64,000 nt of DNA from Zobellella maritima (GCF_003075035.1 NZ_QCZE01000004.1:62001-126000); one strand, 5' to 3'; counted from the first letter of the stretch, positions 37,078-45,249 are shown. Translations and numbers: made by a program. The notes: generated from the letters alone by a model not told the origin.

Positions 37078-37749
37078 ATGAAAAGAAAAACCCTTATGTC
37101 CTGGAGCAGTGGCAAGGACAGTGCCTGGGCACTGTACACGCTGCAGCAGAGTCAGGAATTCGAGGTGGTCGGCCTGTTCACCACTGTGAATGAAGCCTTT
37201 GACCGGGTCGCCATGCATGGCGTCAGGACCGAACTGTTACAACAGCAGGCAAAGAGTATCGGCTTGCCGCTGGAGGTGATTTCCATCCCCTACCCCTGCA
37301 ACAATGACCAGTATGCCCAGCGCATGAGGGCTTTTGTTGACAGTGCCAAGGCCCGGGACATCGAATGCTTCGGCTTTGGTGACCTGTTACTCGAGGATGT
37401 GCGCCATTACCGCGAGGAAAACCTGAAAGGCTCCGGCATTGAGGCCGTGTTTCCCATCTGGGGCACACCCACCGATAGCTTGCCCAAAGAGATGATCCGC
37501 AATGGCCTGCGCACCTTGATCACCTGCCTGGACCCGGCCAAGGTACCGGAAACCTTTGCCGGCCGGGAACTGGACGAGGCACTGCTGGCCGCGTTACCGG
37601 AAGGTACAGATCCGTGCGGCGAGTATGGAGAATTCCATAGCTTTGTGTTTGATGGCCCCATGTTCAAGGAAAAAATCGAGATCCGTATCGGTGAAATCGT
37701 CAGCCGCGACGGTTTTGTGTTTGCAGATGTACTGTTGAACGACAGCTGA
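37078..37749 (+). CDS. Dph6-related ATP pyrophosphatase (diphthine-ammonia-ligase-like)
   Basis: A 223-residue cytosolic protein of the N-type ATP pyrophosphatase fold. The PP-loop SWSSGKDSAWALY lies at residues 8-20, and CFGFGDLLLEDVRHYREENL and the C-terminal GEYGEFHSFVFDGPMF region are diagnostic of the Dph6/MJ0570 group. Bacteria lack diphthamide, so the true amidation or adenylation substrate is unknown. It is monocistronic, starting at ATG 37078. Confidence 0.88.
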   Translation: MKRKTLMSWSSGKDSAWALYTLQQSQEFEVVGLFTTVNEAFDRVAMHGVRTELLQQQAKSIGLPLEVISIPYPCNNDQYAQRMRAFVDSAKARDIECFGFGDLLLEDVRHYREENLKGSGIEAVFPIWGTPTDSLPKEMIRNGLRTLITCLDPAKVPETFAGRELDEALLAALPEGTDPCGEYGEFHSFVFDGPMFKEKIEIRIGEIVSRDGFVFADVLLNDS

Positions 37750-37864
37750 CTTTACTCGCTTGCAATGGGCGCAACGAGCCGACGAAAGAAGAGCACGGCG
37801 GAAATAAAAATGGCTGGCGCTCACGTCTGCTTTGTACAAAGCGTCGACTGGCCGGCTAAGCATG

Positions 37865-37922
37865 AGGGTTACCTATCTGGCATGGAGGTGCTATCACCTT
37901 GCTCCTCTATGCAGGTAACCCT
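37865..37922. other. Extended stem-loop, possible terminator or structured RNA
   Basis: AGGGTTACCT (37865-37874) pairs exactly with AGGTAACCCT (37913-37922). Inside it GCATGGAGG (37880-37888) pairs with CCTCTATGC (37904-37912) with one mismatch, and AGGTG/CACCT can form an apical stem. There is no flanking T run. It lies between the Dph6-like gene and the end of the fap-like cluster. Confidence 0.5.
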
Positions 37923-37964
37923 TTGTTTAACGCAGGGCTTCGGTTGTTAATAAGACGGGCCATG

Positions 37965-38951
37965 CTAAAACATGATTGGCATACCGAAATTCACCTGAAT
38001 ATCGGGTGCATCCTCCGTTAAACCGGCCTGCAGGTTCATATTGATGGAGGTTCTGTCGGTCAGGGCCAATGAAAAGCCGGTGGTCAGGCTATCCAACTGC
38101 AAGACCTCGGCCCCGCTCGCCCGCTTGCCATTGACCCGGGAAATAAACACCGTCCTGTGATTGACCCCCAGGCTGAAAGAAAGACGATTGTTGACAGCAA
38201 AGCCCATGCCCATGCCTAAGAAAAAGCTGTCACCCAAATCGACATGATCATTAGCTAAATCATCTCCATCCAAATCCCGACCCGCGTCTGCTTCCAGGTT
38301 CCAGGTATAGCCGGCGCTACCGAACAATACCGCAGGATCTGATGGGTAAATCAGGGTCAGACTGGGCTCGATAGCCCAGGCCCCCGAGCCGGTGGGCGGA
38401 TCCGGAAAAATACCGTCGGCATTCAATGCCTGATCGAAAGGAGAATCCCCCGTATCCGACTTGACCCTGAACCCGCCAATCCAGAACGGAACCGACTCCA
38501 GGTTGAATTGATAACGTATGGCCCCTTCGATATCCCCCAGGCCACCGCCATTAGAGGTAAAATTCCGGGTGGTTGGCGCCCCCTCACCAGGCTCTCTCTT
38601 AGTATAGGTATCATGGCGGTATACCCAGGGTGCCCTTAACTCCAGTTCAATCCTGTTGGTTAACCCGTAACGCGCCGCCAAACCCCAGGTAAAGGTGGTC
38701 AAATCCGCATCTTCGGCTTCGATTAAGCCAACGACCAATGCCGGTAATACACTGTAACCTAGGATGGAAATACGGTTTGAGGTATTCTGGGAATAGCTGA
38801 ACGAGGGCTCAATTTCGAAATGCCCCTGTGGGGTCAATAGTCCCTGGGTTTCCAGGGCGCTGGCCACCGAGTCCACCACCTGCCGGTCTTGTGCCTGTAC
38901 CGTGCCCGCAATGGACAACAGCAAGCCGGCAAACATCATTGTTCTTTTCAT
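37965..38951 (-). CDS. Outer-membrane beta-barrel protein, FapF-like exporter candidate
   Basis: A 328-residue exported protein. Signal peptide residues 1-22 (hydrophobic MMFAGLLLSIAG, cleavage after VQA). The mature part starts with a helix and then alternating amphipathic strands ending in the aromatic-terminated NFGMPIMF, a classical barrel end. Repeated patterns such as RYGLTNRIELELRAPWVYRHD and GDIEGAIRYQFNLE fit the MetA-type/transporter barrel superfamily. FapF of Pseudomonas is likewise a barrel with an N-terminal helical segment. It is the last gene of the minus-strand cluster. Start ATG 38951 has AGGAG six bases before it and lies directly after the regulator stop (TAATGATG), indicating coupling. 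Confidence 0.7.
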   Translation of the reverse strand: MKRTMMFAGLLLSIAGTVQAQDRQVVDSVASALETQGLLTPQGHFEIEPSFSYSQNTSNRISILGYSVLPALVVGLIEAEDADLTTFTWGLAARYGLTNRIELELRAPWVYRHDTYTKREPGEGAPTTRNFTSNGGGLGDIEGAIRYQFNLESVPFWIGGFRVKSDTGDSPFDQALNADGIFPDPPTGSGAWAIEPSLTLIYPSDPAVLFGSAGYTWNLEADAGRDLDGDDLANDHVDLGDSFFLGMGMGFAVNNRLSFSLGVNHRTVFISRVNGKRASGAEVLQLDSLTTGFSLALTDRTSINMNLQAGLTEDAPDIQVNFGMPIMF

Positions 38952-38953
38952 CA

Positions 38954-40183
38954 TTATCTCCTGATCCCATATCTTGCTATTAGACGATGTAACGACGCCC
39001 TGGAAATGCAAAGTAACTCGGCCGCCCTTCCCGGGCGGCCCGACACCAGGTCAAGCACTCTTTTTATTGCGAGGGCGTCCGCCTCTTCCCTTGCCTTGCG
39101 CAGACTTAAATTACTGCACTCGGGTATCAAGTCGTCATTCAATTCCATTGCTTCTGCATTTAAATATTCTGTTTCGCAGCGAGACAAACCAGATATAACT
39201 TTCTCAATAAGCTCGGTTACATTCCCAGGCCAATGATATTTATCTATGGCACATTCGGCGTCATTAGAAAAACCCAACACCTGTTTACCTTGAGAACGAC
39301 TTATTTTATAGAGATAGTATTTAGCCAAGATCAGTTTATCTCGCCCCCTTTCTCTCAACGGAGGAACCTCAATCCAGCACCGTCTTAACAATGACGTAAA
39401 TTCAGGAATAAAAAAACAAACATTATCCAATTCATTAGAACTGACACCGCAACCAAAAACCAATTTCAAGTTCTCATCAAGCACACGATTGGAAATATGA
39501 GATTGTATGGAACCTGGAATCTGCTCAACACCATTAATATACAAACAAACAGGCTGTCTTGAACATTGTGAGGTTATGGATTCAAAATGAGAAATATAGG
39601 CACCCGGCTCGATGCGATTGGCATCAAGCTCTATAAATTCAAGACCTCTCAACTCTGAAAAATTTTTAGCAAGCAGGCGTTTTCCAGTTCCCTGCTCACC
39701 AGAAAGCGTCAAATATTTCCTTTTGTGACTCTGGAGAGATACTAATACACTCTGAAATCTTTCATGACGACCTATCACCTCGCCTTTTTGAAACGAAAGG
39801 CTTAACTTATTCTTAAGCCTGGTCATGCCATAGGCCCGACCTATGGTGATAAACAGTCTGTCTTCTGATACTGGAGTAGTATGATAGTCATAACAATGCA
39901 TAGCGATAAAAAGCTGCCATTCGCTTTTTAGCAGTTGGCGTTGAGAAAGCACCGCAATCCAGGACACACCATTGTAGTTGTCTAACCAACGCGCCAGCCT
40001 AAAGCTCGGCTTTTCCGACTCGCTGCAGTCAATAATACCTACCGATGTTTCTGAGTTATTCAAATACAGACTGGCGGTTTCCAGGCTGGAATGTCGGACC
40101 AGGGACCAATCCAGGTATTGACTATTCCATACTCGCAATCCCGAGTATGGCTGGAGGACCAGGAGCTCCCTTTCCAAGGCCAT
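38954..40183 (-). CDS. VpsR-like transcriptional regulator (degenerate sigma-54 activator family)
   Basis: A 409-residue regulator. Residues about 1-125 resemble the non-phosphorylated receiver-like domain of VpsR/FleQ-type proteins; the segment HCYDYHTTPVSEDRLFITIGRAYGM is characteristic. An AAA+ domain (about 130-340) retains Walker A GEQGTGKRLLAKN and the PPLRERGRDKLILA and WPGNVTEL motifs. The GAFTGA loop that contacts sigma-54 is absent, and Walker B is degenerate (CLYINGVEQ). A Fis-type helix-turn-helix closes the protein (RAAELLCISRASLHRLIARYG). VpsR of Vibrio likewise lacks a proper GAFTGA, works with sigma-70 and responds to c-di-GMP to drive biofilm matrix genes. The same role here is inferred. 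It is embedded in the amyloid-like cluster. Confidence 0.8.
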   Translation of the reverse strand: MALERELLVLQPYSGLRVWNSQYLDWSLVRHSSLETASLYLNNSETSVGIIDCSESEKPSFRLARWLDNYNGVSWIAVLSQRQLLKSEWQLFIAMHCYDYHTTPVSEDRLFITIGRAYGMTRLKNKLSLSFQKGEVIGRHERFQSVLVSLQSHKRKYLTLSGEQGTGKRLLAKNFSELRGLEFIELDANRIEPGAYISHFESITSQCSRQPVCLYINGVEQIPGSIQSHISNRVLDENLKLVFGCGVSSNELDNVCFFIPEFTSLLRRCWIEVPPLRERGRDKLILAKYYLYKISRSQGKQVLGFSNDAECAIDKYHWPGNVTELIEKVISGLSRCETEYLNAEAMELNDDLIPECSNLSLRKAREEADALAIKRVLDLVSGRPGRAAELLCISRASLHRLIARYGIRR

Positions 40184-40340
40184 TTTTTACCACCATAACC
40201 ATCATCCAATGATGCTATTACTATAGGCCAGAATAGTATAGCAAGGAGTACATGGTAATAAATTACTTACAACCATTTGAAAAAATAAGAAAAAATATCA
40301 CGGTGTCGATTAAGGTTAAAGTCTGCGACAGCAAGGGAAG

Positions 40341-40378
40341 TAAACCCGGCGGATAGCTATGTCAATCAACCGGGTTTA
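40341..40378. other. Stem-loop in the gap between regulator gene and secreted-protein genes
   Basis: TAAACCCGG (40341-40349) pairs exactly with CCGGGTTTA (40370-40378) with a 20-base loop. It lies in the 266-base gap after the four upstream cluster genes and may attenuate read-through into the regulator and barrel genes. No T run follows. Confidence 0.45.
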
Positions 40379-40449
40379 AGTGAGTCCAATAACCAAGGTT
40401 GCTTTTATGTATGGCATATCAAGCTCAACTTGTGAGTAAATCAACAAAA

Positions 40450-40887
40450 TCAATAACCCGCCGAACGAAGCCGGGTAGAGATGTCTTGTTGTATTTTCAC
40501 AGCATCCAAGGCTTTGGGTGTAACTATATCAATTTCCAACCTGACATCGGTCCTCAGGCCATTGGCTGAGTTCTCCAATACATAACCAACTTTTCCGTTC
40601 CCATTCAACGGGGTAATTTTTAGACCCTCGGGAAGACCATTGATGGCAGGCAGTACCAGCCGGTTATTGGCTATATTGAACACATCACTAAAGAAAACTC
40701 TGTCACCATTAACTAAAGCCTCCATTCTCAATCCTATTGAATAATTAATCCCAGGAAGATAAAAGCCCCCTCGCTGTTGTTCCAGCATGCTCTCCGACAA
40801 GGTAGGCGCGTTATCAAGCGAAACGTCATAACTTTTCGAAAAGGCCATAGCAGGAATCAGTAACGCAGATACTATCAGCCATTTCAT
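40450..40887 (-). CDS. Small exported protein with double-glycine motif in the fap-like cluster
   Basis: A 145-residue protein with a Sec signal peptide (about 1-19, WLIVSALLIPAMAFS). Shortly after it comes LSESMLEQQRGG-FYLPG, which fits the L-S-x-x-x-L-x-x-x-x-G-G leader pattern cut by C39 peptidases. The remainder looks like a compact beta-rich domain (INYSIGLRMEALVNGDRVFFSDVFNIANN). The start ATG 40887 follows GAGGTG; GTG 40896 is too close to that site. The C39 peptidase gene lies immediately upstream in the same operon, so this is a likely processed substrate or chaperone-like partner. It has no certain counterpart among fap genes; FapA is the nearest in position and size. Confidence 0.7.
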   Translation of the reverse strand: MKWLIVSALLIPAMAFSKSYDVSLDNAPTLSESMLEQQRGGFYLPGINYSIGLRMEALVNGDRVFFSDVFNIANNRLVLPAINGLPEGLKITPLNGNGKVGYVLENSANGLRTDVRLEIDIVTPKALDAVKIQQDISTRLRSAGY

Positions 40888-40899
40888 CACTATCACCTC

Positions 40900-41574
40900 T
40901 CAGTAATCATATTCTGATGGTAACATCAAGTCCGTTAAATGTGGCAGCCGCTGCATAATCGCCATTCTCGAGGGTGCGTTTGGTGCCGAGTGCTCCCAAT
41001 CTTCTTCTTGATTAAAACTGGCTTTTGCAAGCTCGGTATTATCCCTTATAAATAGAAAAATGCCATTACTGCTCTTGTCGAAGCTCTCTCCATCCATGAT
41101 ATGCAGCCCTAATGAAGGATCGCCTATCAACACCTTGTCGTCCCTCAACCCCTTCACCACCACAAAGTGGTTATAGCCATTGTAGTTAACCAAGGCTATG
41201 GCTGGCAGTCCCAAGTTGCCAATATCTTCCCTCTCTAACTTGTACCCGTCTGATTTCAAGCCTCTTCTTGCCAAAAAGCTTTTCATATCGAGCATCGAGA
41301 AACCTTGTTTTTCTATTTTATCTTTATTCCCAAACTTAAACATCTCCTCGAATACTGTTGCTTCTGTTAATGGCATGCCGTAATGGTGAGTAAGCAAGGA
41401 GGCCAAAGCAGCAGAGCCACAACTGAAGTCATACTGCTGCTTAACAACCTCCCCAAACTTTATTTCACCAAAACTCTTGACCGGCACCCTCAGGTGCCCC
41501 CCTCCAGCACCTGGCAAGTTTAATGCAAAACTTACCGCTGGAAAAAAAATTATCATTAATAGTAATTTCTTCAT
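40900..41574 (-). CDS. Periplasmic C39 family peptidase, FapD-like
   Basis: A 224-residue exported cysteine peptidase. The signal peptide is at residues 1-18. The C39 catalytic set is intact: oxyanion Gln and Cys in QQYDFSCGSAALASLL (about residues 46-54), His in YNHFVVVKG (about 135) and Asp in LIGDPSLGLH (about 152). There is no ABC-transporter part, as in FapD of the Pseudomonas functional-amyloid operon, whose length is nearly the same. C39 enzymes cleave after double glycines; the neighbouring 145-residue protein carries such a motif. It is one base after the 105-residue gene. The assignment to the Fap type rests on family, length and context. Confidence 0.85.
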   Translation of the reverse strand: MKKLLLMIIFFPAVSFALNLPGAGGGHLRVPVKSFGEIKFGEVVKQQYDFSCGSAALASLLTHHYGMPLTEATVFEEMFKFGNKDKIEKQGFSMLDMKSFLARRGLKSDGYKLEREDIGNLGLPAIALVNYNGYNHFVVVKGLRDDKVLIGDPSLGLHIMDGESFDKSSNGIFLFIRDNTELAKASFNQEEDWEHSAPNAPSRMAIMQRLPHLTDLMLPSEYDY

Positions 41575-41575
41575 G

Positions 41576-41893
41576 TCACTTAGCCGATATCAGGTTGACG
41601 GAGGCGCTCATATTGGTAAGATTGTTATTACCAGAGCTCATGTTAACCATGATAATCCCATGCGATCCAGACAAGGCACCCGCTGATATATTATTACCAC
41701 CGGTAATGGAATTAACCACTCCATTGCCTGCTACTATGCCTCCCTGAGCCGTTTCATTATCCTGATCACTAAACTGGGCCATACCTCTACTTTCGCCAAG
41801 CAGTGTATTATCGGCAACCGGAAGCATATCCAGCTCCTGGCCGGCAAAGATGGAAGAACTCAAAAAAGCCGATAACAATATCATCCTTTTCAT
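41576..41893 (-). CDS. Small secreted Asn/Gly-rich protein, amyloid-subunit-like
   Basis: A 105-residue protein: signal peptide 1-17, then a short segment LLGESRGMAQ resembling a processing site, then an Asn/Gly/Ser-rich region with imperfect repeats (GVVNSITGGNNISAG, MVNMSSGNNNLTNMS). This is the style of repeat found in FapB/FapC, where each unit reads like G-V-N-x-A-x-G-x-x-N-x-Q. GGAGGAG precedes the ATG 41893. It sits between the Gly-rich gene and the C39 peptidase gene. It is a plausible nucleator or minor fibre component; no similarity search was possible. Confidence 0.7.
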   Translation of the reverse strand: MKRMILLSAFLSSSIFAGQELDMLPVADNTLLGESRGMAQFSDQDNETAQGGIVAGNGVVNSITGGNNISAGALSGSHGIIMVNMSSGNNNLTNMSASVNLISAK

Positions 41894-41938
41894 ATCTCCT
41901 CCAGGCAATCAACCGGCCCCAGAGGGCCGGCTTGAAGG

Positions 41939-42706
41939 TTAAAAATGAATGTTAGAGTTCACATTAACACTTTGTTGACCCATTGCACTCTGCCCGGAAA
42001 TGGCCTGTTGGGTGTTAATACCATGCGTGGCTGCACTATTACCCAAGGTGTTATCCCCGGACTTGATCAGGGATACAGACAAGACGTTGACTGAGGAGTG
42101 TGCCGTGGCTGTCTGATCAAGATCCTGATCGGGTACCAGCGACGCCTGGCCCAACCCGGCACCGACACCGATTCCCGCACCAAGGCCAACACCCACACCG
42201 TCCCCATCGCTAGGGTCAATACCATAGCCCAGGAAGCCCAAGCCGTCACCGCCTTCGCCATTACCAAGACCCACGCCAACACCCAAACCAAGGCCAAGCC
42301 CAGCACCGACATTCACGCCTTTCTGATAAGCATCTGCATAGTTTCCGCTATATGCCCCGGAATAGGCATCTACATCTGACTTGGACTTGGTGTCTCCGGT
42401 ATGTCCATATTGGTAGGTAGTATTGTATTGCTGGGTAACCTTAATATCCTTGTGGATCTTAAAGAAAGATTTGTAGTCTATATCCGTTTTCCAAATGTAT
42501 TTTTCCACATCAATGTCAATCACGACACTGTCATCAACGGCCTGATTACCATCGTCATTTCTATTTGTACCGCCATCCTTATTATGATGCCAGTCTGCAC
42601 CTTTATTCCAATCCTTCTCCCCACCGGGGGTGGATGCGACAGCACTAAATGAAGCACCGACAGTTAATGCAATCAAAGCTGCCAATGTTTTCTTTTGAAT
42701 AGACAT
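41939..42706 (-). CDS. Gly-rich secreted protein, candidate amyloid fibre subunit
   Basis: A 255-residue exported protein: signal peptide 1-24 (cleavage near SAVAS). The mature part starts with a charged, Asp/Asn/His-rich stretch. A central low-complexity region (about 130-195) alternates Gly with Val, Leu and Ala (VGAGLGLGLGVGVGLGNGEG). The C-terminal domain is Asn/Gln/Ser-rich (INTQQAISGQSAMGQQSVNVN), recalling FapC/FapB repeats. No Cys and almost no Pro are present. GAGGG precedes the ATG. It is the first gene of the minus-strand cluster and the most likely major extracellular component. Being secreted and aggregation-prone is inferred from composition. Confidence 0.7.
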   Translation of the reverse strand: MSIQKKTLAALIALTVGASFSAVASTPGGEKDWNKGADWHHNKDGGTNRNDDGNQAVDDSVVIDIDVEKYIWKTDIDYKSFFKIHKDIKVTQQYNTTYQYGHTGDTKSKSDVDAYSGAYSGNYADAYQKGVNVGAGLGLGLGVGVGLGNGEGGDGLGFLGYGIDPSDGDGVGVGLGAGIGVGAGLGQASLVPDQDLDQTATAHSSVNVLSVSLIKSGDNTLGNSAATHGINTQQAISGQSAMGQQSVNVNSNIHF

Positions 42707-43164
42707 AGTAAAGTCCCTCTTTCCTTTATTACGTGTCTAGTTATTCCGCCATCCTTGTATCCTGGGCGAATTCAGGGTTTTCCTATCTAACCCTGTGTTA
42801 AAGGTTAGTGGAGCCAAATAAAACGAGATGTATCAAATATGATTTTTAACAAACCATTTGGGTATATAATCTTACCAATCAACAAATTGAATGAATGAGC
42901 TGTCTTATTCTTGAGACGATAACCAACCGAATAACACCGAAAGACCTATTCATGATGAGATCTGATTTATATATTCCCTCTCGAACATTAAGAGTAAGCC
43001 ATTGATAAACATAACAATCATTAAAACGGCTTCATCTCTATTTTTTGATTGGTGTTATATGGAGCCAGACGGTGATTCGGCGGCTGGCCAGGGAGTAGAT
43101 AATTATCACGATACAGGTTGAGGAACTTTTTATAGGTTCCGATTTCGGTACCGAATTCGCAATT
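42707..43164. promoter_or_regulatory. AT-rich control region of the fap-like cluster
   Basis: About 460 bases without a gene, clearly AT-richer than the surrounding chromosome. CTAACC (near 42797) is repeated as GGTTAG ten bases further on, a possible regulator dyad about 85 bases from the first start codon. No exact sigma-54 element was found in minus orientation. This agrees with a VpsR-like, sigma-70-type activator, but it is not proof. Confidence 0.45.
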
Positions 43165-43190
43165 GAAAAAGGGCCGGAACAGCGGCCCTT
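43165..43190 (-). terminator. Rho-independent terminator of the mechanosensitive channel gene
   Basis: AAGGGCCG (43169-43176) pairs with CGGCCCTT (43183-43190) around a six-base loop. On the minus strand the stem is followed by a T run. It lies directly after the restored stop of the channel gene at 43199. Confidence 0.85.
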
Positions 43191-44502
43191 ACCTGTGCTT
43201 ACCCCACTTCTCGGATACCTGCCTGATGGGATGCCAGACCTTGGGAATGAGCCAGGGTACGCATATCATAGCCGGTAGGCGCCTGATGCATCCGCAGCCC
43301 GAACTCAGGCAGGACGGCGAATACATGGTCAAACAGATCCGCCTGTATGCCTTCACCAATACCACCCAACTGGTGGTATTGGTGAAGGCGTAGATCTCAA
43401 GTGGGACGCCCTGGGCGCCCGACTCCAGCTGCCGCACCATCAGCGTCATCTGTTGGTGAATGCTGGGGTGGGCCTTGAGGTAGGCGGCCAGATAGGCGCG
43501 TAAGGTGCCCAGATTGGTAAGCCTACGACCATTGACCAGGGAGGATAAGTCCGCCCTGGACTGGCTGTTGTAGCGGCTGACCTCCGATACTTTTTCACTC
43601 AGGTAGGGAGCCAGTAGCTGCGCCTTGTGCAATCGCTGTACATCCTCTTCGGTCAGAAAACGTACACTGCTGGTATCCAGCAGCAGGCTGCGCTTGATGC
43701 GCCGGCCACCGGACTCACTCATGCCCCGCCAGTTCTTGAAGGAATCGGAGATCAGCGCATAGGTGGGAATGGTGGTAATAGTATTGTCCCAGTTGCGTAC
43801 CTTGACCGTGGTTAGGCCGATGTCGATCACCTCACCATCTGCGCCATACCTGGACATTTCCAGCCAGTCGCCCACCGACAACATATCGTTGGCCGACAGC
43901 TGGATCCCGGCCACCAGCCCGAGGATAGGATCTTTAAATACCAACATCAGCACCGCCGTCATGGCACCCAGCCCACTCAGCAGGATAAGCGGCGACTTGC
44001 CGATCAGGACGGAGATAATCAGCAGGCCGATGAAGATTGCCGACACCAGTTTCAGACCCTGAAAAATCCCCCGCAGCGGAAAGTTACGCATGGTTGTTTG
44101 CTGCTGAAAGATGTCCAGCAATGCATCGAGCAACGAAAAGAACGACAGCAGACCATAGAGCAATATCCACAGCTGAGTCGCCGTCTGGATAATGGGGAGC
44201 GACATCGCCTCGCTGCTCAACCAGAGTCCGGCCTGGATATGGATGATGATACCCTGCAAGGTCAGCGCCAGACGGTTAAACAGCTTGCGTTCAAAAAATG
44301 CCTGTCGCCATACCTGACGGGCACTCCTGGCTCGGCTGCCCACCCACCTCAGTACCACCCGGTGCAAAACCAAGTGGATAGCCACCGAGAAAATCAGGAT
44401 CAGCGTCAATACTGCACAGGTATATGCCAGGGCTGAATATTCGGGGATGTGGGTATCCAGCCATGGCATGATCAGCCCTTTCAGGTTCTTTACCTCTTCC
44501 AT
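43189..44502 (-). CDS. MscS-family mechanosensitive channel (YbdG-like) with frameshifted C-terminus
   Basis: A 438-residue inner-membrane protein with five predicted N-terminal helices, then the MscS pore helix and beta domain ([61 protein letters not shown]). The order and the long C-terminal soluble part match YbdG. After [11 protein letters not shown] the called frame becomes unrelated, but a neighbouring frame continues with the expected [25 protein letters not shown] and ends at TAA 43199-43201. The shift coincides with a perfect inverted repeat at 43349-43389. The channel core is intact, so partial function is possible. Start ATG 44502 follows AGGG; eight upstream residues are dropped. 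Confidence 0.82.
   Translation of the reverse strand: MEEVKNLKGLIMPWLDTHIPEYSALAYTCAVLTLILIFSVAIHLVLHRVVLRWVGSRARSARQVWRQAFFERKLFNRLALTLQGIIIHIQAGLWLSSEAMSLPIIQTATQLWILLYGLLSFFSLLDALLDIFQQQTTMRNFPLRGIFQGLKLVSAIFIGLLIISVLIGKSPLILLSGLGAMTAVLMLVFKDPILGLVAGIQLSANDMLSVGDWLEMSRYGADGEVIDIGLTTVKVRNWDNTITTIPTYALISDSFKNWRGMSESGGRRIKRSLLLDTSSVRFLTEEDVQRLHKAQLLAPYLSEKVSEVSRYNSQSRADLSSLVNGRRLTNLGTLRAYLAAYLKAHPSIHQQMTLMVRQLESGAQGVPLEIYAFTNTTSWVVLVKAYRRICLTMYSPSCLSSGCGCIRRLPAMICVPWLIPKVWHPIRQVSEKWGKHR
43349..43389. repeat. Perfect 18-bp inverted repeat inside the channel gene
   Basis: GCCTTCACCAATACCACC (43349-43366) is exactly reverse-complemented at 43372-43389 with a five-base spacer. It sits at the frameshift point of the channel gene. 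Confidence 0.9.
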
Positions 44503-44559
44503 CTTGTTTTCCCTGTCAGCAAACACAGACTGTCATGCTAAAGGCTATAGGAACGGCTA

Positions 44560-45249
44560 TCAATCAACGGGAGAGGACTCGGGCCCATAACAATAGGGCC
44601 CACCAGCCGCCAGCGCCTTTTGGTAAGCCGGCCTGGCCTGCAAACTATCAACATAAGACTTTAGCCTCGGGTAGCTGTCGGCCGCATTGGCCCGGGCCAT
44701 GGCCACCTCCAGGGGAAAACTCATCTGGATATCGGCGGCACTGAAGGCAGGACCCGCAAACCATTCATGGCAGGCCAGGTGATCGGCAACGAAATCCAGG
44801 TGGCTATACAGCTGGTTATCCAGAAAACGCCGGTTTACCTGTGCCACCAGCCTGTTAACGATCAACCGGACGAAAAATGGCATGGGTGCCGCCTGTATTT
44901 GATCGAAGATATACCTGACCAGCAGCGGCGGCATCAGGGAGCCTTCGGCGTAGTGCAGCCAGTACACATAGTCCCGGTAGGCCGGCGTCCCCGCTGCCGG
45001 AAGCAGGGATTCCCGGCCATAATTCTGGGCCAGGTAGTCAATGATGGCGCCGGATTCGGCCATGGTGACGTTGCCGTCGGTAAGTACCGGTGCCTTGCCC
45101 AGAGGATGCACCCTCTTCAGGCTGGCAGGTGCCAGCTGAGTATCAGCATCCCGCCGATAACGGACTATCTCATAGGGCAGCCCCAGCTCTTCCAGCATCC
45201 ACAGGATCCGCTGGGAGCGGGAGTTGTCCAGATGGTGCACTGTGATCAT
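44560..45249 (-). CDS. Glutathione S-transferase family protein
   Basis: A 229-residue soluble enzyme. The N-terminal thioredoxin-like domain (about 1-80) has the catalytic N-S-R-S-Q-R-I-L-W motif with its Ser, the cis-Pro in GKAPVLTDG and the glutathione-binding ESGAIIDYLAQNYG. A C-terminal all-helical domain (about 90-220) includes the FSAADIQMSF N-capping motif. The length and the SQRILWMLEELGLPYE start resemble the YfcG/beta-type bacterial GST group. It stands alone, with the same strand as the channel gene but separated. Confidence 0.9.
   Translation of the reverse strand: MITVHHLDNSRSQRILWMLEELGLPYEIVRYRRDADTQLAPASLKRVHPLGKAPVLTDGNVTMAESGAIIDYLAQNYGRESLLPAAGTPAYRDYVYWLHYAEGSLMPPLLVRYIFDQIQAAPMPFFVRLIVNRLVAQVNRRFLDNQLYSHLDFVADHLACHEWFAGPAFSAADIQMSFPLEVAMARANAADSYPRLKSYVDSLQARPAYQKALAAGGPYCYGPESSPVD

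Noticed and set aside
37865-37922. Hairpin read as an integron attC site
   Set aside because: The expected attC core sequences (GTTRRRY and RYYYAAC arms) are not in place and no integrase is near.
42060-42320. Repetitive-looking DNA in the 42 kb region as a CRISPR or minisatellite
   Set aside because: The pattern comes from Gly-Val/Leu/Ala codons of the secreted protein; there are no evenly spaced repeats with unique spacers.
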